A stretch of DNA of 64,000 nucleotides from Chrysoporthe austroafricana (lineage: Eukaryota > Ascomycota > Sordariomycetes > Diaporthales > Cryphonectriaceae): the NCBI GenBank assembly GCA_001051155.2, contig JYIP02000003.1, forward strand, positions 2,356,001 through 2,420,000, read 5' to 3'. The translations under genes and the position numbers were made by a program. The number at the start of each line of letters is the position of its first letter. The stretch's first letter is position 1. The notes under the pieces are model-generated. The model saw only the letters and a program-made list of their open reading frames with translations. It made no database searches and was not told the DNA's origin. Shown one piece after another: positions 33,046-43,579 of the stretch.

Positions 33046-34682
33046 ATGGCTGCGAATTCTGCCGTCGCCGGGCCTCACGAGGCCCCCCCTCCTGTGCGCA
33101 ATGAGTCGAAGCGTGAGAGGAAGCGTCAGCTTCTGCAGGAGCGCCTCCAGCAGATGTCTGAGAGCTTCTCCAGAGGTCGTGACAACGCCTACCGCGAGCA
33201 GCTGCAGAAAATTCAGCTTGATACGACTCTAATCATGCGAGTCGATCCATACGCAGACCGCCCGCTAGACGCTCTCGAGGACGACGACCCAGACATGCTT
33301 CCGCTACAGAACACCGACCCCGCCACAGCCAAGACTCTCTTGGAGATGGCCGGTCCCAGGTTCAGGGAGTGGACACAAGATATTGAGGACCTCATCGAGG
33401 AGCGAGATTATGAGATTTCCAAGCAGAAGGTTAGTTATCTGCATTGCTGAGCCATAGCCAAAACCCCCCGTATTGACACAGCTGCTAGGACGAATACGAG
33501 CACAAGTGCAGGGAGCACCGCAATGTCTACGAGTACAAGGTCCTCCAAGCGAACAAAGAGCACGCGATCCTTTCATCCACCGTCCGTGATCGACTGATCA
33601 ATACGATTACCGCCAAAAAGTTCCGTCTCAGCAAAGAGAAGGAAGCGCTCGAGATCAGTGATGCCTCCGCCTTGCTCCTTCATCCGAACCAATTCAGCAT
33701 CAACAACCCCGCTAGCCCCGGCGGTACCCATGGTAAGAGGGCTACGAGGCTGAGGCGGGAGATGGACTCAGAAATGCCCGGCTTCTCCGAGAATAAAAAG
33801 AGAAAGAGGAACGGCAACGAAGATGACGGGTCCCCGGCCCCCCAACGCAGGGCTTTGGATACCAACGGCATCACACCGGTCTGGCAGAATGACAGGTTGC
33901 GTTTCGGCAAGATGACTGGTCCTATTTACAGCATCGACAAGCTCTTCACCGACAAGGAGCTCTCAATGACCTATCATCACGCGGCTCTCGCCGCACACAA
34001 ATACATGTTGCGCCACAGGTCGAAGGACGGCCTTGCGTCGTCTCCTTCAGATAGTGGCCGCGATGACCATGAGGATGGGGAGGACGGAACGGACTCAATT
34101 CCCTCAGCGCCAGTCATGGAGCGACAGGTCTCTCACGCCACCAGAAGCACTAGAGGCGGAACACACAACCCCAACTTCTACGACCACAAGGTCTTGGGCA
34201 TTGAGGCTCTAGCCAACCTCGAGTTACCGGGCAATCTTGAGCGGCTCACCGCACAGGAGCCCAGGCTTCCACCGATCGTGCCCGCTCCGTACAATAAGGC
34301 GAAGCCGATGACGGAGGCCAGTGGCCCAGCTCCGCTCGTTGCAGATGATGCACTTGCCGACCTGCAGGCAATGTCCATTCTGCGCCAGTATGAGCAGAGC
34401 CATGGTGTCGGGTCCAACTTCGATGTCCCAAACGGCGGGCGAAAACTCTTGGAAGCCGTCGCCAGCCGCCCGCACGACGAGAGGTACGTCGCCTATCTGC
34501 AAGGGGAGCGACCGAATCCAGATGACCTTCGGGTTGAGCTGAAGGTGGACACGAGCAATGTGCGCGGGGATCTCACAATGGCGCCTCATCAGGGCGGAGT
34601 CCCAATGAGTCGACATAACTCTGGCGGCGTGGCCATGAGTCGGCAGGGAAGCGGCACTCGAGGTCGGGGACGACGCGGCTGA
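33046..34682 (+). CDS. Sds3-like histone deacetylase complex subunit
   Basis: Exons 33046-33429 and 33489-34682; 525 aa. After a short disordered start, residues 18-165 form a long charged helix: KRERKRQLLQERLQQMSE, LQKIQLDTTLIMRVDPYADRPLD, then the EEQ/DEYEHKCREHRN coiled region continuing into STVRDRLI. This layout matches the fungal Sds3-like proteins of Sin3-Rpd3 deacetylase complexes. The remainder is disordered, with a KKRKRN basic patch (nuclear localisation candidate, near residue 260) and an Arg/Gly end (GTRGRGRRG). The intron 33430-33488 is GT-AG, using the second of two near AG sites. Function is transferred from the family, with moderate certainty. Confidence 0.75.
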
Positions 34683-34872
34683 AGTGAAGATACAACGGAT
34701 CCTGCCTCAGCCACAAATTATTCAAAGTACCTTAGCCGATCGTTAAAGAGGCATATCATGGAAGTTACCCTACTGTAAATAAAATCCTATGCCCCCAAGG
34801 GGAAAACTATTCTCACGTGCTTTCGCCCTACCAATCTCCCGCACCCATGGAGAACCACATTTCGATAATCCA

Positions 34873-35724
34873 TCACGGACCGAATACGAGAGTCCTCACC
34901 TCGATGCTCTCGCGACCCTCTGCGTCGGGATGTGTTCGAGGATCTTCGAAGGCCGAGTGTGGCAGTCTACCTCCTTGTACCCCCGAGCCCTCCTTCAAGG
35001 CCTCGCTATCAAAGCACTCCAGCAGCAGACGCTCGTCTCCAGTCATCCCACTCAGGTAGTGCCACTGTTGGTTGGGATTGTGTGTGATACCAGCGGTGAA
35101 CCCGTTGTAGCCATCCGCATACCTGTGTTCCACGGGAATGACGTTCGCATCTTCGACCGTATTGGACGACGCAAACGCCAGAGGAGACGCCTCCACCGGC
35201 TTCTTGTTGAGAGGCCGCCAGACGTTGATAATGCGGTACCGTCCCTGCAGAAGCTTCTCCGCCTCGTCACCAAGATGTCTCCTCACGCGCAACACGGCCG
35301 ATGTCGCCGTCTGGTCAATATGCGCGAACAGGACGGGCGCCCGCTTGGCGCCCGGACCAGCCCGCCGGATGGTGTGGTCGAAGATGAAGACCCTGTTCGC
35401 GCCGGGGATGTTCTTGAGCAGCAGCTCCTCGACCTCGGGGTAGTAGTTGGCCCGGATCGACTCGTCGTCCACGAAGTCCTTCTCCCGGGACTCGGGGACA
35501 CCACGGATCACGGCGAAGGCGTCCTTGTCCAGGTCGTAGTCGGACTCGTGGCCGCGGATGTCGTGGATCGAGGTTTCGATGGGCACGCTGTCCCAGTTGC
35601 GGACGGGTAGGCCCTCCGGGGGCGTGTCGACGTGGTTGAAGGGCGTCGCGCCGTCCTTGGGAGGGTTGAAGTAGTTCAGTGTGGCGACGACGGGACCCCG
35701 CGGGACCGTGGATGTGATAGCCAT
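34873..35724 (-). CDS. CmcJ/NvfI (GA4 desaturase-like) oxidoreductase
   Basis: Single exon; ATG at 35724 gives 283 aa beginning MAITSTVPRGPVVATLNYF. An upstream in-frame ATG (35829) would add a 35-residue segment that is not family-like. Motifs of the AsaB/GA4-desaturase-like family are visible: IHDIRGHE, VFIFDHTIRR, FAHIDQTATSAVLRV (candidate metal ligands His and Asp), RYRIINVWRPL, PLAFASS, and the terminal HSAFEDPRTHPDAEGRESIEVRTLVFGP. These enzymes are 2-oxoglutarate/Fe(II)-type hydroxylases or desaturases, often in secondary metabolism, although here no cluster surrounds it. Substrate is unknown. Confidence 0.85.
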   Translation of the reverse strand: MAITSTVPRGPVVATLNYFNPPKDGATPFNHVDTPPEGLPVRNWDSVPIETSIHDIRGHESDYDLDKDAFAVIRGVPESREKDFVDDESIRANYYPEVEELLLKNIPGANRVFIFDHTIRRAGPGAKRAPVLFAHIDQTATSAVLRVRRHLGDEAEKLLQGRYRIINVWRPLNKKPVEASPLAFASSNTVEDANVIPVEHRYADGYNGFTAGITHNPNQQWHYLSGMTGDERLLLECFDSEALKEGSGVQGGRLPHSAFEDPRTHPDAEGRESIEVRTLVFGP

Positions 35725-37182
35725 GGCTGTAAGTCTCGGCTGGGGGGAGATAGACAGATTTGTATAATTAGTGATGGACACTGAGGGCGGGCGTTTTGAG
35801 GAACGCTGGCACGCAACTGCACTCTGCACACGACAGAAGGCGGCTTCGGACTAGGTAGCACTACAGAATGTTCACAAAGTATGAAAGGCTCTGAGTACTG
35901 AATGAGTACTTTGTATAGTGTCTTTCTATGGGTGCGCTGACGGTGACCTTGGATGTGGCAGTAGACGTAACATGCCTGGCGATCCGAGTCCTCTATATAG
36001 GCCCACAATGTCAGTGCTGCATGGACATAGAAAGATGATTTGAAATGGCGATTTCAAAGCAATCTCGCCATTGATGGAAGGGCTTTTGGGGGGTCGCGAA
36101 TAAAGTCATACACACGACACCGTCCCCAATCACGTCATTGTCCAGGGCGCATCACGGGGTTGGTCCTGGCTATTGCTGAGAGGGTTCCTCCGAACCCCGG
36201 AGTACGGGAATGCCTTTGGAGTGAGGTTGGAGAAATCCTAGTCCCGCGTAGGAAGAGGCCCAAGCCAGATGTTGACTAATTAATACGGATCCAAGGGCGG
36301 ACCGGCGCAATACTGCAAGAGCAAGGCAAACCACTTCAGCGAGGCCAAGGCGGCAAGGTGCGATATCTGAGGATCACGTAGGAAGGAGGTTATACTAGAG
36401 CAGGTCATCCTGCGGGAGGCCACCTCACGGCAGGCTCTTCCATAGACGTGCGCTGAAATTCATTTCCTAGCAAGGGATTTCTCAATCCCTCAACCACCCC
36501 CGCTTTGTATATTTTCATCCGCTTTGCATATTATCGTCCGCTTTATATATTGTCATCCGCCTTTAGTCCTATCCCCATGACAGTGACCTGGCACCAGGCC
36601 ATTCGCAGGATCCATCCCAATGATACGGACGTACAGTTGACTGTGACGCGGAGTGACCACAGCCTATCGCGGTTCGAAGATCCGGGCCTGACTTCATGGG
36701 GCGTCTTTCGCCGAGGCCAGTTCAAATCACTGCTGTCAACTCTCACAAGTGCATGTGTGTCTCACGGAGAATTGAGCTGGAGGTCTTCCCTGTGGGGCCC
36801 CCAACTTCCAGCTTGGGCGCGAGGCGCGGCAGGCAGCGGCAGGGTCCAGAGCCTGGGCTAAGTCATGGGCCTAGCGCCGAAAGTGGGTTCGCCCATCAAC
36901 CGCTGAAAACAAACTCGACCCCCCCTGCGTAAACATCTGGGACGAGCGCCGTGAACCCATCCGTGTGTGACACGACACGACCAGACACGACAACGCGCCG
37001 CCCGGCCTGGCCTGGCTCGAACACGCCCGGTCACCATTTGCACACTTGCTCCTTTGCTGCACGCCATCCTATATCGACGACACCAGCAGCTGCCCGCGCC
37101 CTCGCGCCCCTCCGACGAACCAGCCGCCTCCCGCCGTACCGAGCACTGAGCTATCGCGCCTCCTCGCCTCAATGCGCATTGC
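35725..37182. other. Intergenic, 1.46 kb
   Basis: Divergent region between the CmcJ/NvfI gene and the AT-hook gene. It contains the 19-bp tandem repeat at 36501-36557 and Pro/Ser-biased chance frames near the AT-hook start. No gene recognised. Confidence 0.55.
36501..36557. repeat. Three tandem copies of a 19-bp unit
   Basis: Units 36501-36519, 36520-36538 and 36539-36557 share CGCTTT..ATATT.TC.TC, with three to five differences between copies, then a partial fourth begins CGCCTTTA. The core is TATATA-like and lies about 0.65-0.8 kb from each flanking start. Confidence 0.85.
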
Positions 37183-40100
37183 ATGTCGACCCATCGCCGG
37201 CGGTCCCATCGCGATTTCGCCGAGATGTCGGGCTTCGAGATCGAATACCCCTCCTCCCCCGATCCTCTGGCCGACGAGGCTGAAGACGCCGACCCCAACA
37301 CCTCTGTCCTTGCTCCGCCGTCCACCGCCCGCCGCCTCCTGCAGAGCAACGTCTCCTCTCGCTTCTCGGCCCTGCCCGGCACCTCGCCTAGGAAGCGCAT
37401 GTTTGCCCTCGACGTCGGGAGCGAGATCACCCCCCAGACGATATACGTCACCGTTGAGGCTGGCCCGGACGGCAACCCCATAGCCAAAACTCCCGTGGGG
37501 ACTGGTGTGCGGCGCCGGCTCTTCGGCTCGCCCGCTGCGCAGCCCAGCGCCAACCGGCGCATCATGACCACCACCACCGCCGTCCCTCTGAGAGGTCTGA
37601 CGGACGATGAGGCCGCAGCTACCCCGAAGCGCCGTCGACGTTCTTCTGGCAGGCCGGGTACACCTGCGGCGGCCTCTGCCAAGAAGAAAAAACAAGCCAC
37701 ACCCACGACTCGGAGAACCAGGAAGACGAAGGGCACGCCTGTGCCGAGCAGCGATATCCGGCAGTCGGAGGCTCCCGCCGGCGCAGATCGCCCAACGCCC
37801 CGGAGGAGGGGCAGGCCGCCCAAGCGCAAATCCACTGACGGTCCTTCAGAACAAGACGACCCCAGTTCGACGCAGACTCTGCCTAGGAAGAAGGGCCGTA
37901 GGGACCGGGCGTCACTTGGTCCGGATGATATACAGCGCCTTACTACTATCGGCCATGTCAATCCCGAGTTCTCGGACGATCGTGTTGATGCCCTAAAGAG
38001 CTCGGATGCGCCAGATAGCCCCGTACCCTACCCGGCTTCTGTCGTCGATCCAGGAGATGGGGAACAGGCGGAAGAGGAGGATATGTGGATGGGCGGTATG
38101 TCTGACACGCCACTTCCCGCGCGGCGGGGAGCCCCGGCAAGAGTGCATGAGGACACGGGCTTCTCTGAGCCTGCTCATGTCCCGCAAAGTGACCAGCAGC
38201 CCGACCTGGAAGACCAGGGACCTCTGCTGGGCGATTCGGATGATTTCCCACCCATGCTGGACTATGACGACGATGACGGAAGCGACGTGGTATTGAACCA
38301 TACCGAAAAGCCATCGGAGGTTGAGCGCGACCCCACGGAGTTGATAGACCAAGGGCCACTGCCCGGTGAATCGGACGACTACGCACCCCTGACAGAATAC
38401 GCGGACAGAAGTGACGCGGGATCCCAGCACAGCGAGCCGTTCGCTGGAACTAAAGACGCTTCAGACCAGACAGTGGACCCCGAGACTTTCACCATGATCG
38501 GGATCGAGTCGATGCCTTCATTCAGGGCAGACAGGAGCGTGCCTCCGTCAGATCCACCCGAGATAGGCGAGACTACAAGTTTGTTCATCAACAGGACACT
38601 GGACTCGCTGAGGCGGGAGATGGCTGAGAGCGATGAGGATGAAGTGGACGTACTGGTGTCCAGAGGTCATACACCTGCTGACGACGAGCCCGAGAGGCCA
38701 CATGTCATGACTTCGTCGCCGCGGAATAGACCTCAAATGTCACAGTCACCGAAGCATCAGCCACTACGGTATTCGTCTCGAAGCTCAGGAAGAACCGAGT
38801 CAGTGCCTGGGTCGACCGCAGATATCGGACCACGTGACTATTTGCGGTCTCTCATACAGGCTGTACAGAGCAGCGGCACAGACAACCTGCGCTCGGGTGC
38901 AGATAGTCCAATTGCTGATGAGGACTCGTTCTCCGACATTCCGGAAGAGGTTCTTGCGGCTGCCGAATCTCCCGAAGAATGGCAGCCATCCAAAGGAGCC
39001 CCCGAGGAGCAAATGGATCGGGCTGCGTCAGTCATCAAAAAAGACGCATTGGAAGATGGCTACGACCGTCTGTCTGGTCCTCTCGGCAACGAGGCCAGCG
39101 CCCGTCCCCGCAGCGCCCAATCCACGCCGTCCCATTCCGACCGGACGCAGACGGATGATAACGCCACTATTTCCCAAGATTCTGCCTCTCGCTCTGTCCA
39201 ATCTACAAGAGTGTCTGGCCTGGTTATGCAGAGGAGTTCGCCACCCCGTTCCCTACGGTCTCGTTCAGATTCCAACCGCTTATTAACCCCAGATGAGACG
39301 ACGTCTTCGAGTCATCAAAGCCCTCCAGCGGACCAAATAATGTCCAATGAGGATCAGAGGCCCATCGCTCCTGAAGACGTTGGATCCTCGCCCCCCGAGA
39401 TCACAAGTTTCATTGACGAAGGCGACCGACCGACGCTATCTCTCCGGCGTAACTCGGATGCCCCAGCAGCTCGGGGACCAGATATCCGCGTGGAACAGGT
39501 GCAAGAGCAACATACCTATCCAGCGGGGCTGCAGCTCTCTCAGTTGACTGGACCCCGGCCAACCCTGTCGCCTGTTGTGCGGATCGGAAGGACTCTACAG
39601 AATATACTGTCCGACCCACCATCTCCGTCCGCCCAGGACAGCGCCCTTGGTAGTCCCTTTAAAGGCTCTGCCAGGAACTCGAGTCCATTGGACGGCGCGG
39701 CTGTCCACGAGGCTTTACAAAACAGCACCCTACCAAATGTTGCACCTCCGAACGGCCCTTCACAAACTGCGCCACAGATGTCCAGACGCCCCGCTCAGTC
39801 ACCTCCAAAGCCGTGGACGATGTCCTTTGCGCCTTTGAGTCAGATTAAGAATCTGGTTACGCAGGGTGCACAGCTCTTCACGTCACCTCACGTCAAAACC
39901 TCTCGAGGTCTTGACGATCCCTTCGGGCCGTCGTCCCCGACCACGGACAAAGGCCCCGAGAACAGCCGTGGCTCAGCCTTTATGGATCGCATTAAGCAGG
40001 CATCACGTGAAGGAAGTGCGCATAGTAACAGGACCCGCGGGCTAGTCATTAGTGGTGATGGCGAGGAGACTCATCGCGTAGCTGATCTGCCTTCCGCTAC

Positions 40101-41853
40101 GCGTAGCAGTGGTATAGGCCTGGGAAGGACGCCGGCTTCTCTCTCAACCGGTTTAGAGAGCCCTTCAAACAACCGAAGGCGCCATTCAGGCGTTAGTAAT
40201 GGATTTGACGGAGTGTATGACGACGATGCGGATGAGTTGGCCGGCGATTACGACTCAGACGGGCTGCTCCGTGACGAACAACAGGCAGTGGACCCACCAT
40301 TGGCAGAGGAAGTGGGAAGGCATCAACATGATGTCGGACTTGGCTCTGAAGAGGATGGTATGCATGTGGATGGAGACGAGTCTCGGCTTGACGATGTGCC
40401 TGTCGATGACCAGGGCTCTGAAGAAGAAGAAGACATATGGGCCATTGAAGCGAACAGGACCGCTTCTTCCCCTCAAGCTCTCATGCCGGCGGATGAGACG
40501 CTCAACTCTTTCAGGAAGAGTGAACTGTCTATCGACTGGGGTACGCATAGCACGAATTCCCTCGGCAGTTCGCGCCCTGGAAGAAGCCCGGCTTTTAGAC
40601 CTAGACGCAGTGTCCGCGAGGCCCCCCCGGAAAATCTGGAGGAGTACTCGCTCGTCGACCTCCACAGCGGCACCTCCACTCAGTCTTCAGCCAGAAAATC
40701 AACGCCAGAGGGCCAGAGGCAACCCAAGAGGGTGGATCTTTCCGATTTTTTCTCATCTTCTCCGAACTTCATCGAACGGCAAAGGCGGTTTAAAGAGGCG
40801 TCACTTGCAAAATCTGCAGCTCAGGAGCACGCTGCAAAAGTGGCTCATATTGCATCTCCGGAAGTGACTAGCCGGCTTCAGAACGACGATTCTTCATCGC
40901 GCAAGCCATTGGCGTTGACCGGTATGCTGACAAGTGAGCTGCCTTCTCCAGCCGCTGGAGCTAGTCAGGATAGCACAAGAGGATCAACGGAGCGAACAGA
41001 GCATACATCTACGCCTGAGCGAGCCGACCACACCCAGCCCCAGGAGACGAAACTTACACCTCGGCGCGGACAGAACGATGCTACTCTCTTTGAATCATGG
41101 TCGGTCTCGTCATCTCGACCTCCGACGGAACGACCTCCAACCTCAGATCCGCCTCGCAGTACTCCACGACCCGGTACTCCACAGAACCTTGAATCTTCTA
41201 GCTTCGAAGCCCCTGATCTCCGACCACTTCCGGCGCCGGAGGCTTCGCCGTCTAAATCATGCTTGCGGTCTCCTTTGAAGCCGAAGCCGTCCGGACGAGT
41301 GGTTGAGTTTACTAGCAGCACTGCGTCCATGACAGTACCACTGCAGGCGCTTGTTGCTCCACAGAACAAGGCTTTGCTTGCTTCCGCTCCTAATATACTG
41401 TCACCTGGCTCACAATTCGTCGGCAAAGAGAACCAAGGGCCCTCGTTCAACTCCCTGGCTCCATCCTCGCCACAACATAAACACCTCCAAGCAGCTCAGC
41501 AACCGCACCAAGAGGCCGATATCCCGCTCTCTCAGACCCAGTGGTCTAGGAAACACTGGCTCCTCCTCGATGAGTTGTTGCAACAGTGCCGACATAGACC
41601 TCTCGATTTTCAGGTGCGAAATAGAATCGCCGTGATGGCGAGCCCAGGGAGGCGGTCGTCAAGCACCCTGCTGGGCAAACAGGTCACATCGCAGGGCGAG
41701 TCGATGGTGCTGGAGCAGTGGCACCTGGATGTCGTCGATGCCTTTAAGAATGAGGTCGGCGGGTGGCCAGAGGATGTGCTGGCGAAGAGACTTTTCGCGC
41801 TGGTCGTCGGTGAGGAGAGACGCCGTCTAGGGCTCGTGCCGAAGCGGCAGTGA
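37183..41853 (+). CDS. Large disordered AT-hook protein
   Basis: One intronless frame of 1,556 aa. Residues 147-216 are basic: PKRRRRSSGRPGTP, a Lys run AKKKKQ, then an AT-hook PRRRGRPPKRK (about 207-217). Residues 220-1,450 are Ser/Pro/Asp/Glu-rich and predicted disordered. Two copies of an acidic motif (DQGPLLGDSDDF... and DQGPLPGESDDY...) lie near codons 346 and 387. A conserved-looking C-terminal block (about 1,445-1,550) reads QWSRKHWLLLDELLQQCRHRPLDFQ followed by a helical segment ending VPKRQ. Another visible motif is SPSKSCLRSPLKPKPSGRVVEFTSS near 1,360. AT-hooks bind the minor groove of AT-rich DNA, so a chromatin role is inferred. Start at residue 15 (MSGFEIEY) is also plausible. 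Confidence 0.85.
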   Translation: MSTHRRRSHRDFAEMSGFEIEYPSSPDPLADEAEDADPNTSVLAPPSTARRLLQSNVSSRFSALPGTSPRKRMFALDVGSEITPQTIYVTVEAGPDGNPIAKTPVGTGVRRRLFGSPAAQPSANRRIMTTTTAVPLRGLTDDEAAATPKRRRRSSGRPGTPAAASAKKKKQATPTTRRTRKTKGTPVPSSDIRQSEAPAGADRPTPRRRGRPPKRKSTDGPSEQDDPSSTQTLPRKKGRRDRASLGPDDIQRLTTIGHVNPEFSDDRVDALKSSDAPDSPVPYPASVVDPGDGEQAEEEDMWMGGMSDTPLPARRGAPARVHEDTGFSEPAHVPQSDQQPDLEDQGPLLGDSDDFPPMLDYDDDDGSDVVLNHTEKPSEVERDPTELIDQGPLPGESDDYAPLTEYADRSDAGSQHSEPFAGTKDASDQTVDPETFTMIGIESMPSFRADRSVPPSDPPEIGETTSLFINRTLDSLRREMAESDEDEVDVLVSRGHTPADDEPERPHVMTSSPRNRPQMSQSPKHQPLRYSSRSSGRTESVPGSTADIGPRDYLRSLIQAVQSSGTDNLRSGADSPIADEDSFSDIPEEVLAAAESPEEWQPSKGAPEEQMDRAASVIKKDALEDGYDRLSGPLGNEASARPRSAQSTPSHSDRTQTDDNATISQDSASRSVQSTRVSGLVMQRSSPPRSLRSRSDSNRLLTPDETTSSSHQSPPADQIMSNEDQRPIAPEDVGSSPPEITSFIDEGDRPTLSLRRNSDAPAARGPDIRVEQVQEQHTYPAGLQLSQLTGPRPTLSPVVRIGRTLQNILSDPPSPSAQDSALGSPFKGSARNSSPLDGAAVHEALQNSTLPNVAPPNGPSQTAPQMSRRPAQSPPKPWTMSFAPLSQIKNLVTQGAQLFTSPHVKTSRGLDDPFGPSSPTTDKGPENSRGSAFMDRIKQASREGSAHSNRTRGLVISGDGEETHRVADLPSATRSSGIGLGRTPASLSTGLESPSNNRRRHSGVSNGFDGVYDDDADELAGDYDSDGLLRDEQQAVDPPLAEEVGRHQHDVGLGSEEDGMHVDGDESRLDDVPVDDQGSEEEEDIWAIEANRTASSPQALMPADETLNSFRKSELSIDWGTHSTNSLGSSRPGRSPAFRPRRSVREAPPENLEEYSLVDLHSGTSTQSSARKSTPEGQRQPKRVDLSDFFSSSPNFIERQRRFKEASLAKSAAQEHAAKVAHIASPEVTSRLQNDDSSSRKPLALTGMLTSELPSPAAGASQDSTRGSTERTEHTSTPERADHTQPQETKLTPRRGQNDATLFESWSVSSSRPPTERPPTSDPPRSTPRPGTPQNLESSSFEAPDLRPLPAPEASPSKSCLRSPLKPKPSGRVVEFTSSTASMTVPLQALVAPQNKALLASAPNILSPGSQFVGKENQGPSFNSLAPSSPQHKHLQAAQQPHQEADIPLSQTQWSRKHWLLLDELLQQCRHRPLDFQVRNRIAVMASPGRRSSSTLLGKQVTSQGESMVLEQWHLDVVDAFKNEVGGWPEDVLAKRLFALVVGEERRRLGLVPKRQ

Positions 41854-42162
41854 GCAAGTTTGCTTTTCATGTATTTCCTTTATATGCCTTGATCATGAGC
41901 ATGAGCGACGTGGCCCGTGTAATGGGCTGGGTTGGGAATATTGTTTGAGCAGTACAGGATACCCGGGTTGGTTATTTCGCCCAGATTGTATGGCGTGGGT
42001 TTGTGGTGTCAGGAGTTACATAGCATTTCTAAGTCTGTATTACGCAGAGAAGGAAGACCTGTGAATTGGACGATCAATCGCCCCATTTTGATATTTACCA
42101 TGCCGTCTTTGACCGCCGGTGATCTATCATGCTAAAATTACAGGTGTGCGCAGCCTATCCAC
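41854..42162. other. Short convergent intergenic region
   Basis: 309 bp separating the AT-hook and RPN6 stop codons; nothing coding seen. Confidence 0.6.
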
Positions 42163-43579
42163 CTACTCGAGCATGGAGGCCTGGTTTGTGTAGAGAACGT
42201 CGACCACGTTGCTCAGCTTTTCGATCGTTGCCAAAGCAGAATCATAAGCCTCGTCCCTGTGCGTCTCATCGAAGATATTGAGACACCCCACGCCCTGGTC
42301 CAAAACACCAATGATGACCTTGTCCAGGATCATCTGCGACAGCTTGTCCTCGACTTGGACAGGGCTGAGCTTGACCATCTTGGCGACGTGGTCGATCTCA
42401 ACGCGCGAGAACGGCTCGATGACCTTGATCAGGTTCTGCTCGAGCATGGCATCGTACAGGCGGCGCAGGTGGCCGCGAATGAAAGCGTCGCCGCCCAGCT
42501 CGCGCTGGTACGAGCCCAGCACGCTCTCGTACTCGTCGAGCGACCGGTTGGAGTGCGCGCGCGCGATGGCCTTCATGGCCTCGAGCGACTTGGAGGCGTA
42601 CTTGGTGGCCTGCTTCGACGTCATGAGCTGGTTGACGTCGTCCACCTGGTTCAGCATCACCTTGCACAGCAGCATGTACTGCAGGGCGGCCGTCGCCTTG
42701 GCCGTCTCGTCCAGCTGCGAGTACCCGTCCAGCGCCTCGATGAAGTAGCTGTAGGCCGTGTTGAAGTCTTTGTCCTCGGCGTGCAGCATGCCGGCCTGCA
42801 TATCCAGGTTCGCCTGGAGGAGCGGCGGGGTGTAGACGGAGGCGGCGGAGGTGCGGGCGCTGGTGAGTGCCGCGCGCGCCTTTGCGATGTTACCGAGGGC
42901 GTGGTAGACGCGGGACTCGAGGAGCTGCACCTCGACAAGGACGAGCTTGTCGTCCAGACGCTTGAGCTCGCGGAGGAGCCCGTTGATGAGGGTCAGGGCG
43001 TCGTAGTAGGACTGCTTGGCCATGTAGAGGCCGACAAGGCGGGTCTCGAGGTTCTGCCGCAGGAAGCCTCGGCGCTCTGATGTGGCCCATTCTATACATG
43101 ACTTGGTGGTGGAGATCTGGATTTCGGTGGTGTTGGGGATGTCGTGGAAGAGGTCGAGGAGCTGGCGGACTGTTACGAGGCGGACGCCGTCAGTATCTGG
43201 TTATGCCAGGGCGGAAACGGAGAGGCGTCGGAACAGCGTGGTGGTCCGTACCTAGCTTTGCGGTCTTCGCCTTGGCAAAGGACGACAGAACAGTGCGGCT
43301 CCTGGTGACGAGCTCAACCAGGTTCTGTGTGTCCCTATCCCGCCGGCGTCAGCACGTGAAGGCAAATGGGCGATATCTCGAGCGGGGGGGCACTGACTTC
43401 TGGTCCCGGTAGAGCTCTCCCAAGCTGAGCAGGGCAGTCTCATATTCCCGTATCGCAGCCTCGGAGGTTACGGAGGGTGGCTTAGAGATGATGTCCTTGT
43501 AGATCTGCTCTGCCTTCTTGGGATCTGTGGAGGCGGCCTTCTGCGCCTCGCGCACCCTCTCCGAATCTCCCTGCGCCAT
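42163..43579 (-). CDS. rpn6: 26S proteasome lid subunit RPN6 (PSMD11)
   Basis: Exons 43579-43398, 43334-43252 and 43169-42163; 423 aa, the usual length. An N-terminal TPR-like alpha-solenoid begins MAQGDSERVREAQKAASTDP. It continues with EIQISTTKSCIEWATSERRGFLRQNLETRLVGLYM and is followed by a PCI domain (about 290-385, including NLIKVIEPFSRVEIDHVAKMVKLS). The C-terminus is a helix for lid assembly. RPN6 clamps the lid to the base and core of the proteasome. Splice phases 2 and 1 are consistent. It is transcribed divergently from SOF1. Confidence 0.95.

Noticed and set aside
36660..36690. GGTTCGAA-like string resembling a tRNA B box
   Set aside because: The expected GGTTCGANTCC spacing is not met and no matching A box or cloverleaf is seen.
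36858..37961. 367-codon minus-strand frame
   Set aside because: Antisense to the start of the AT-hook gene; Arg/Ser-rich shadow frame.
42259..43080. 273-codon plus-strand frame
   Set aside because: Antisense to RPN6.
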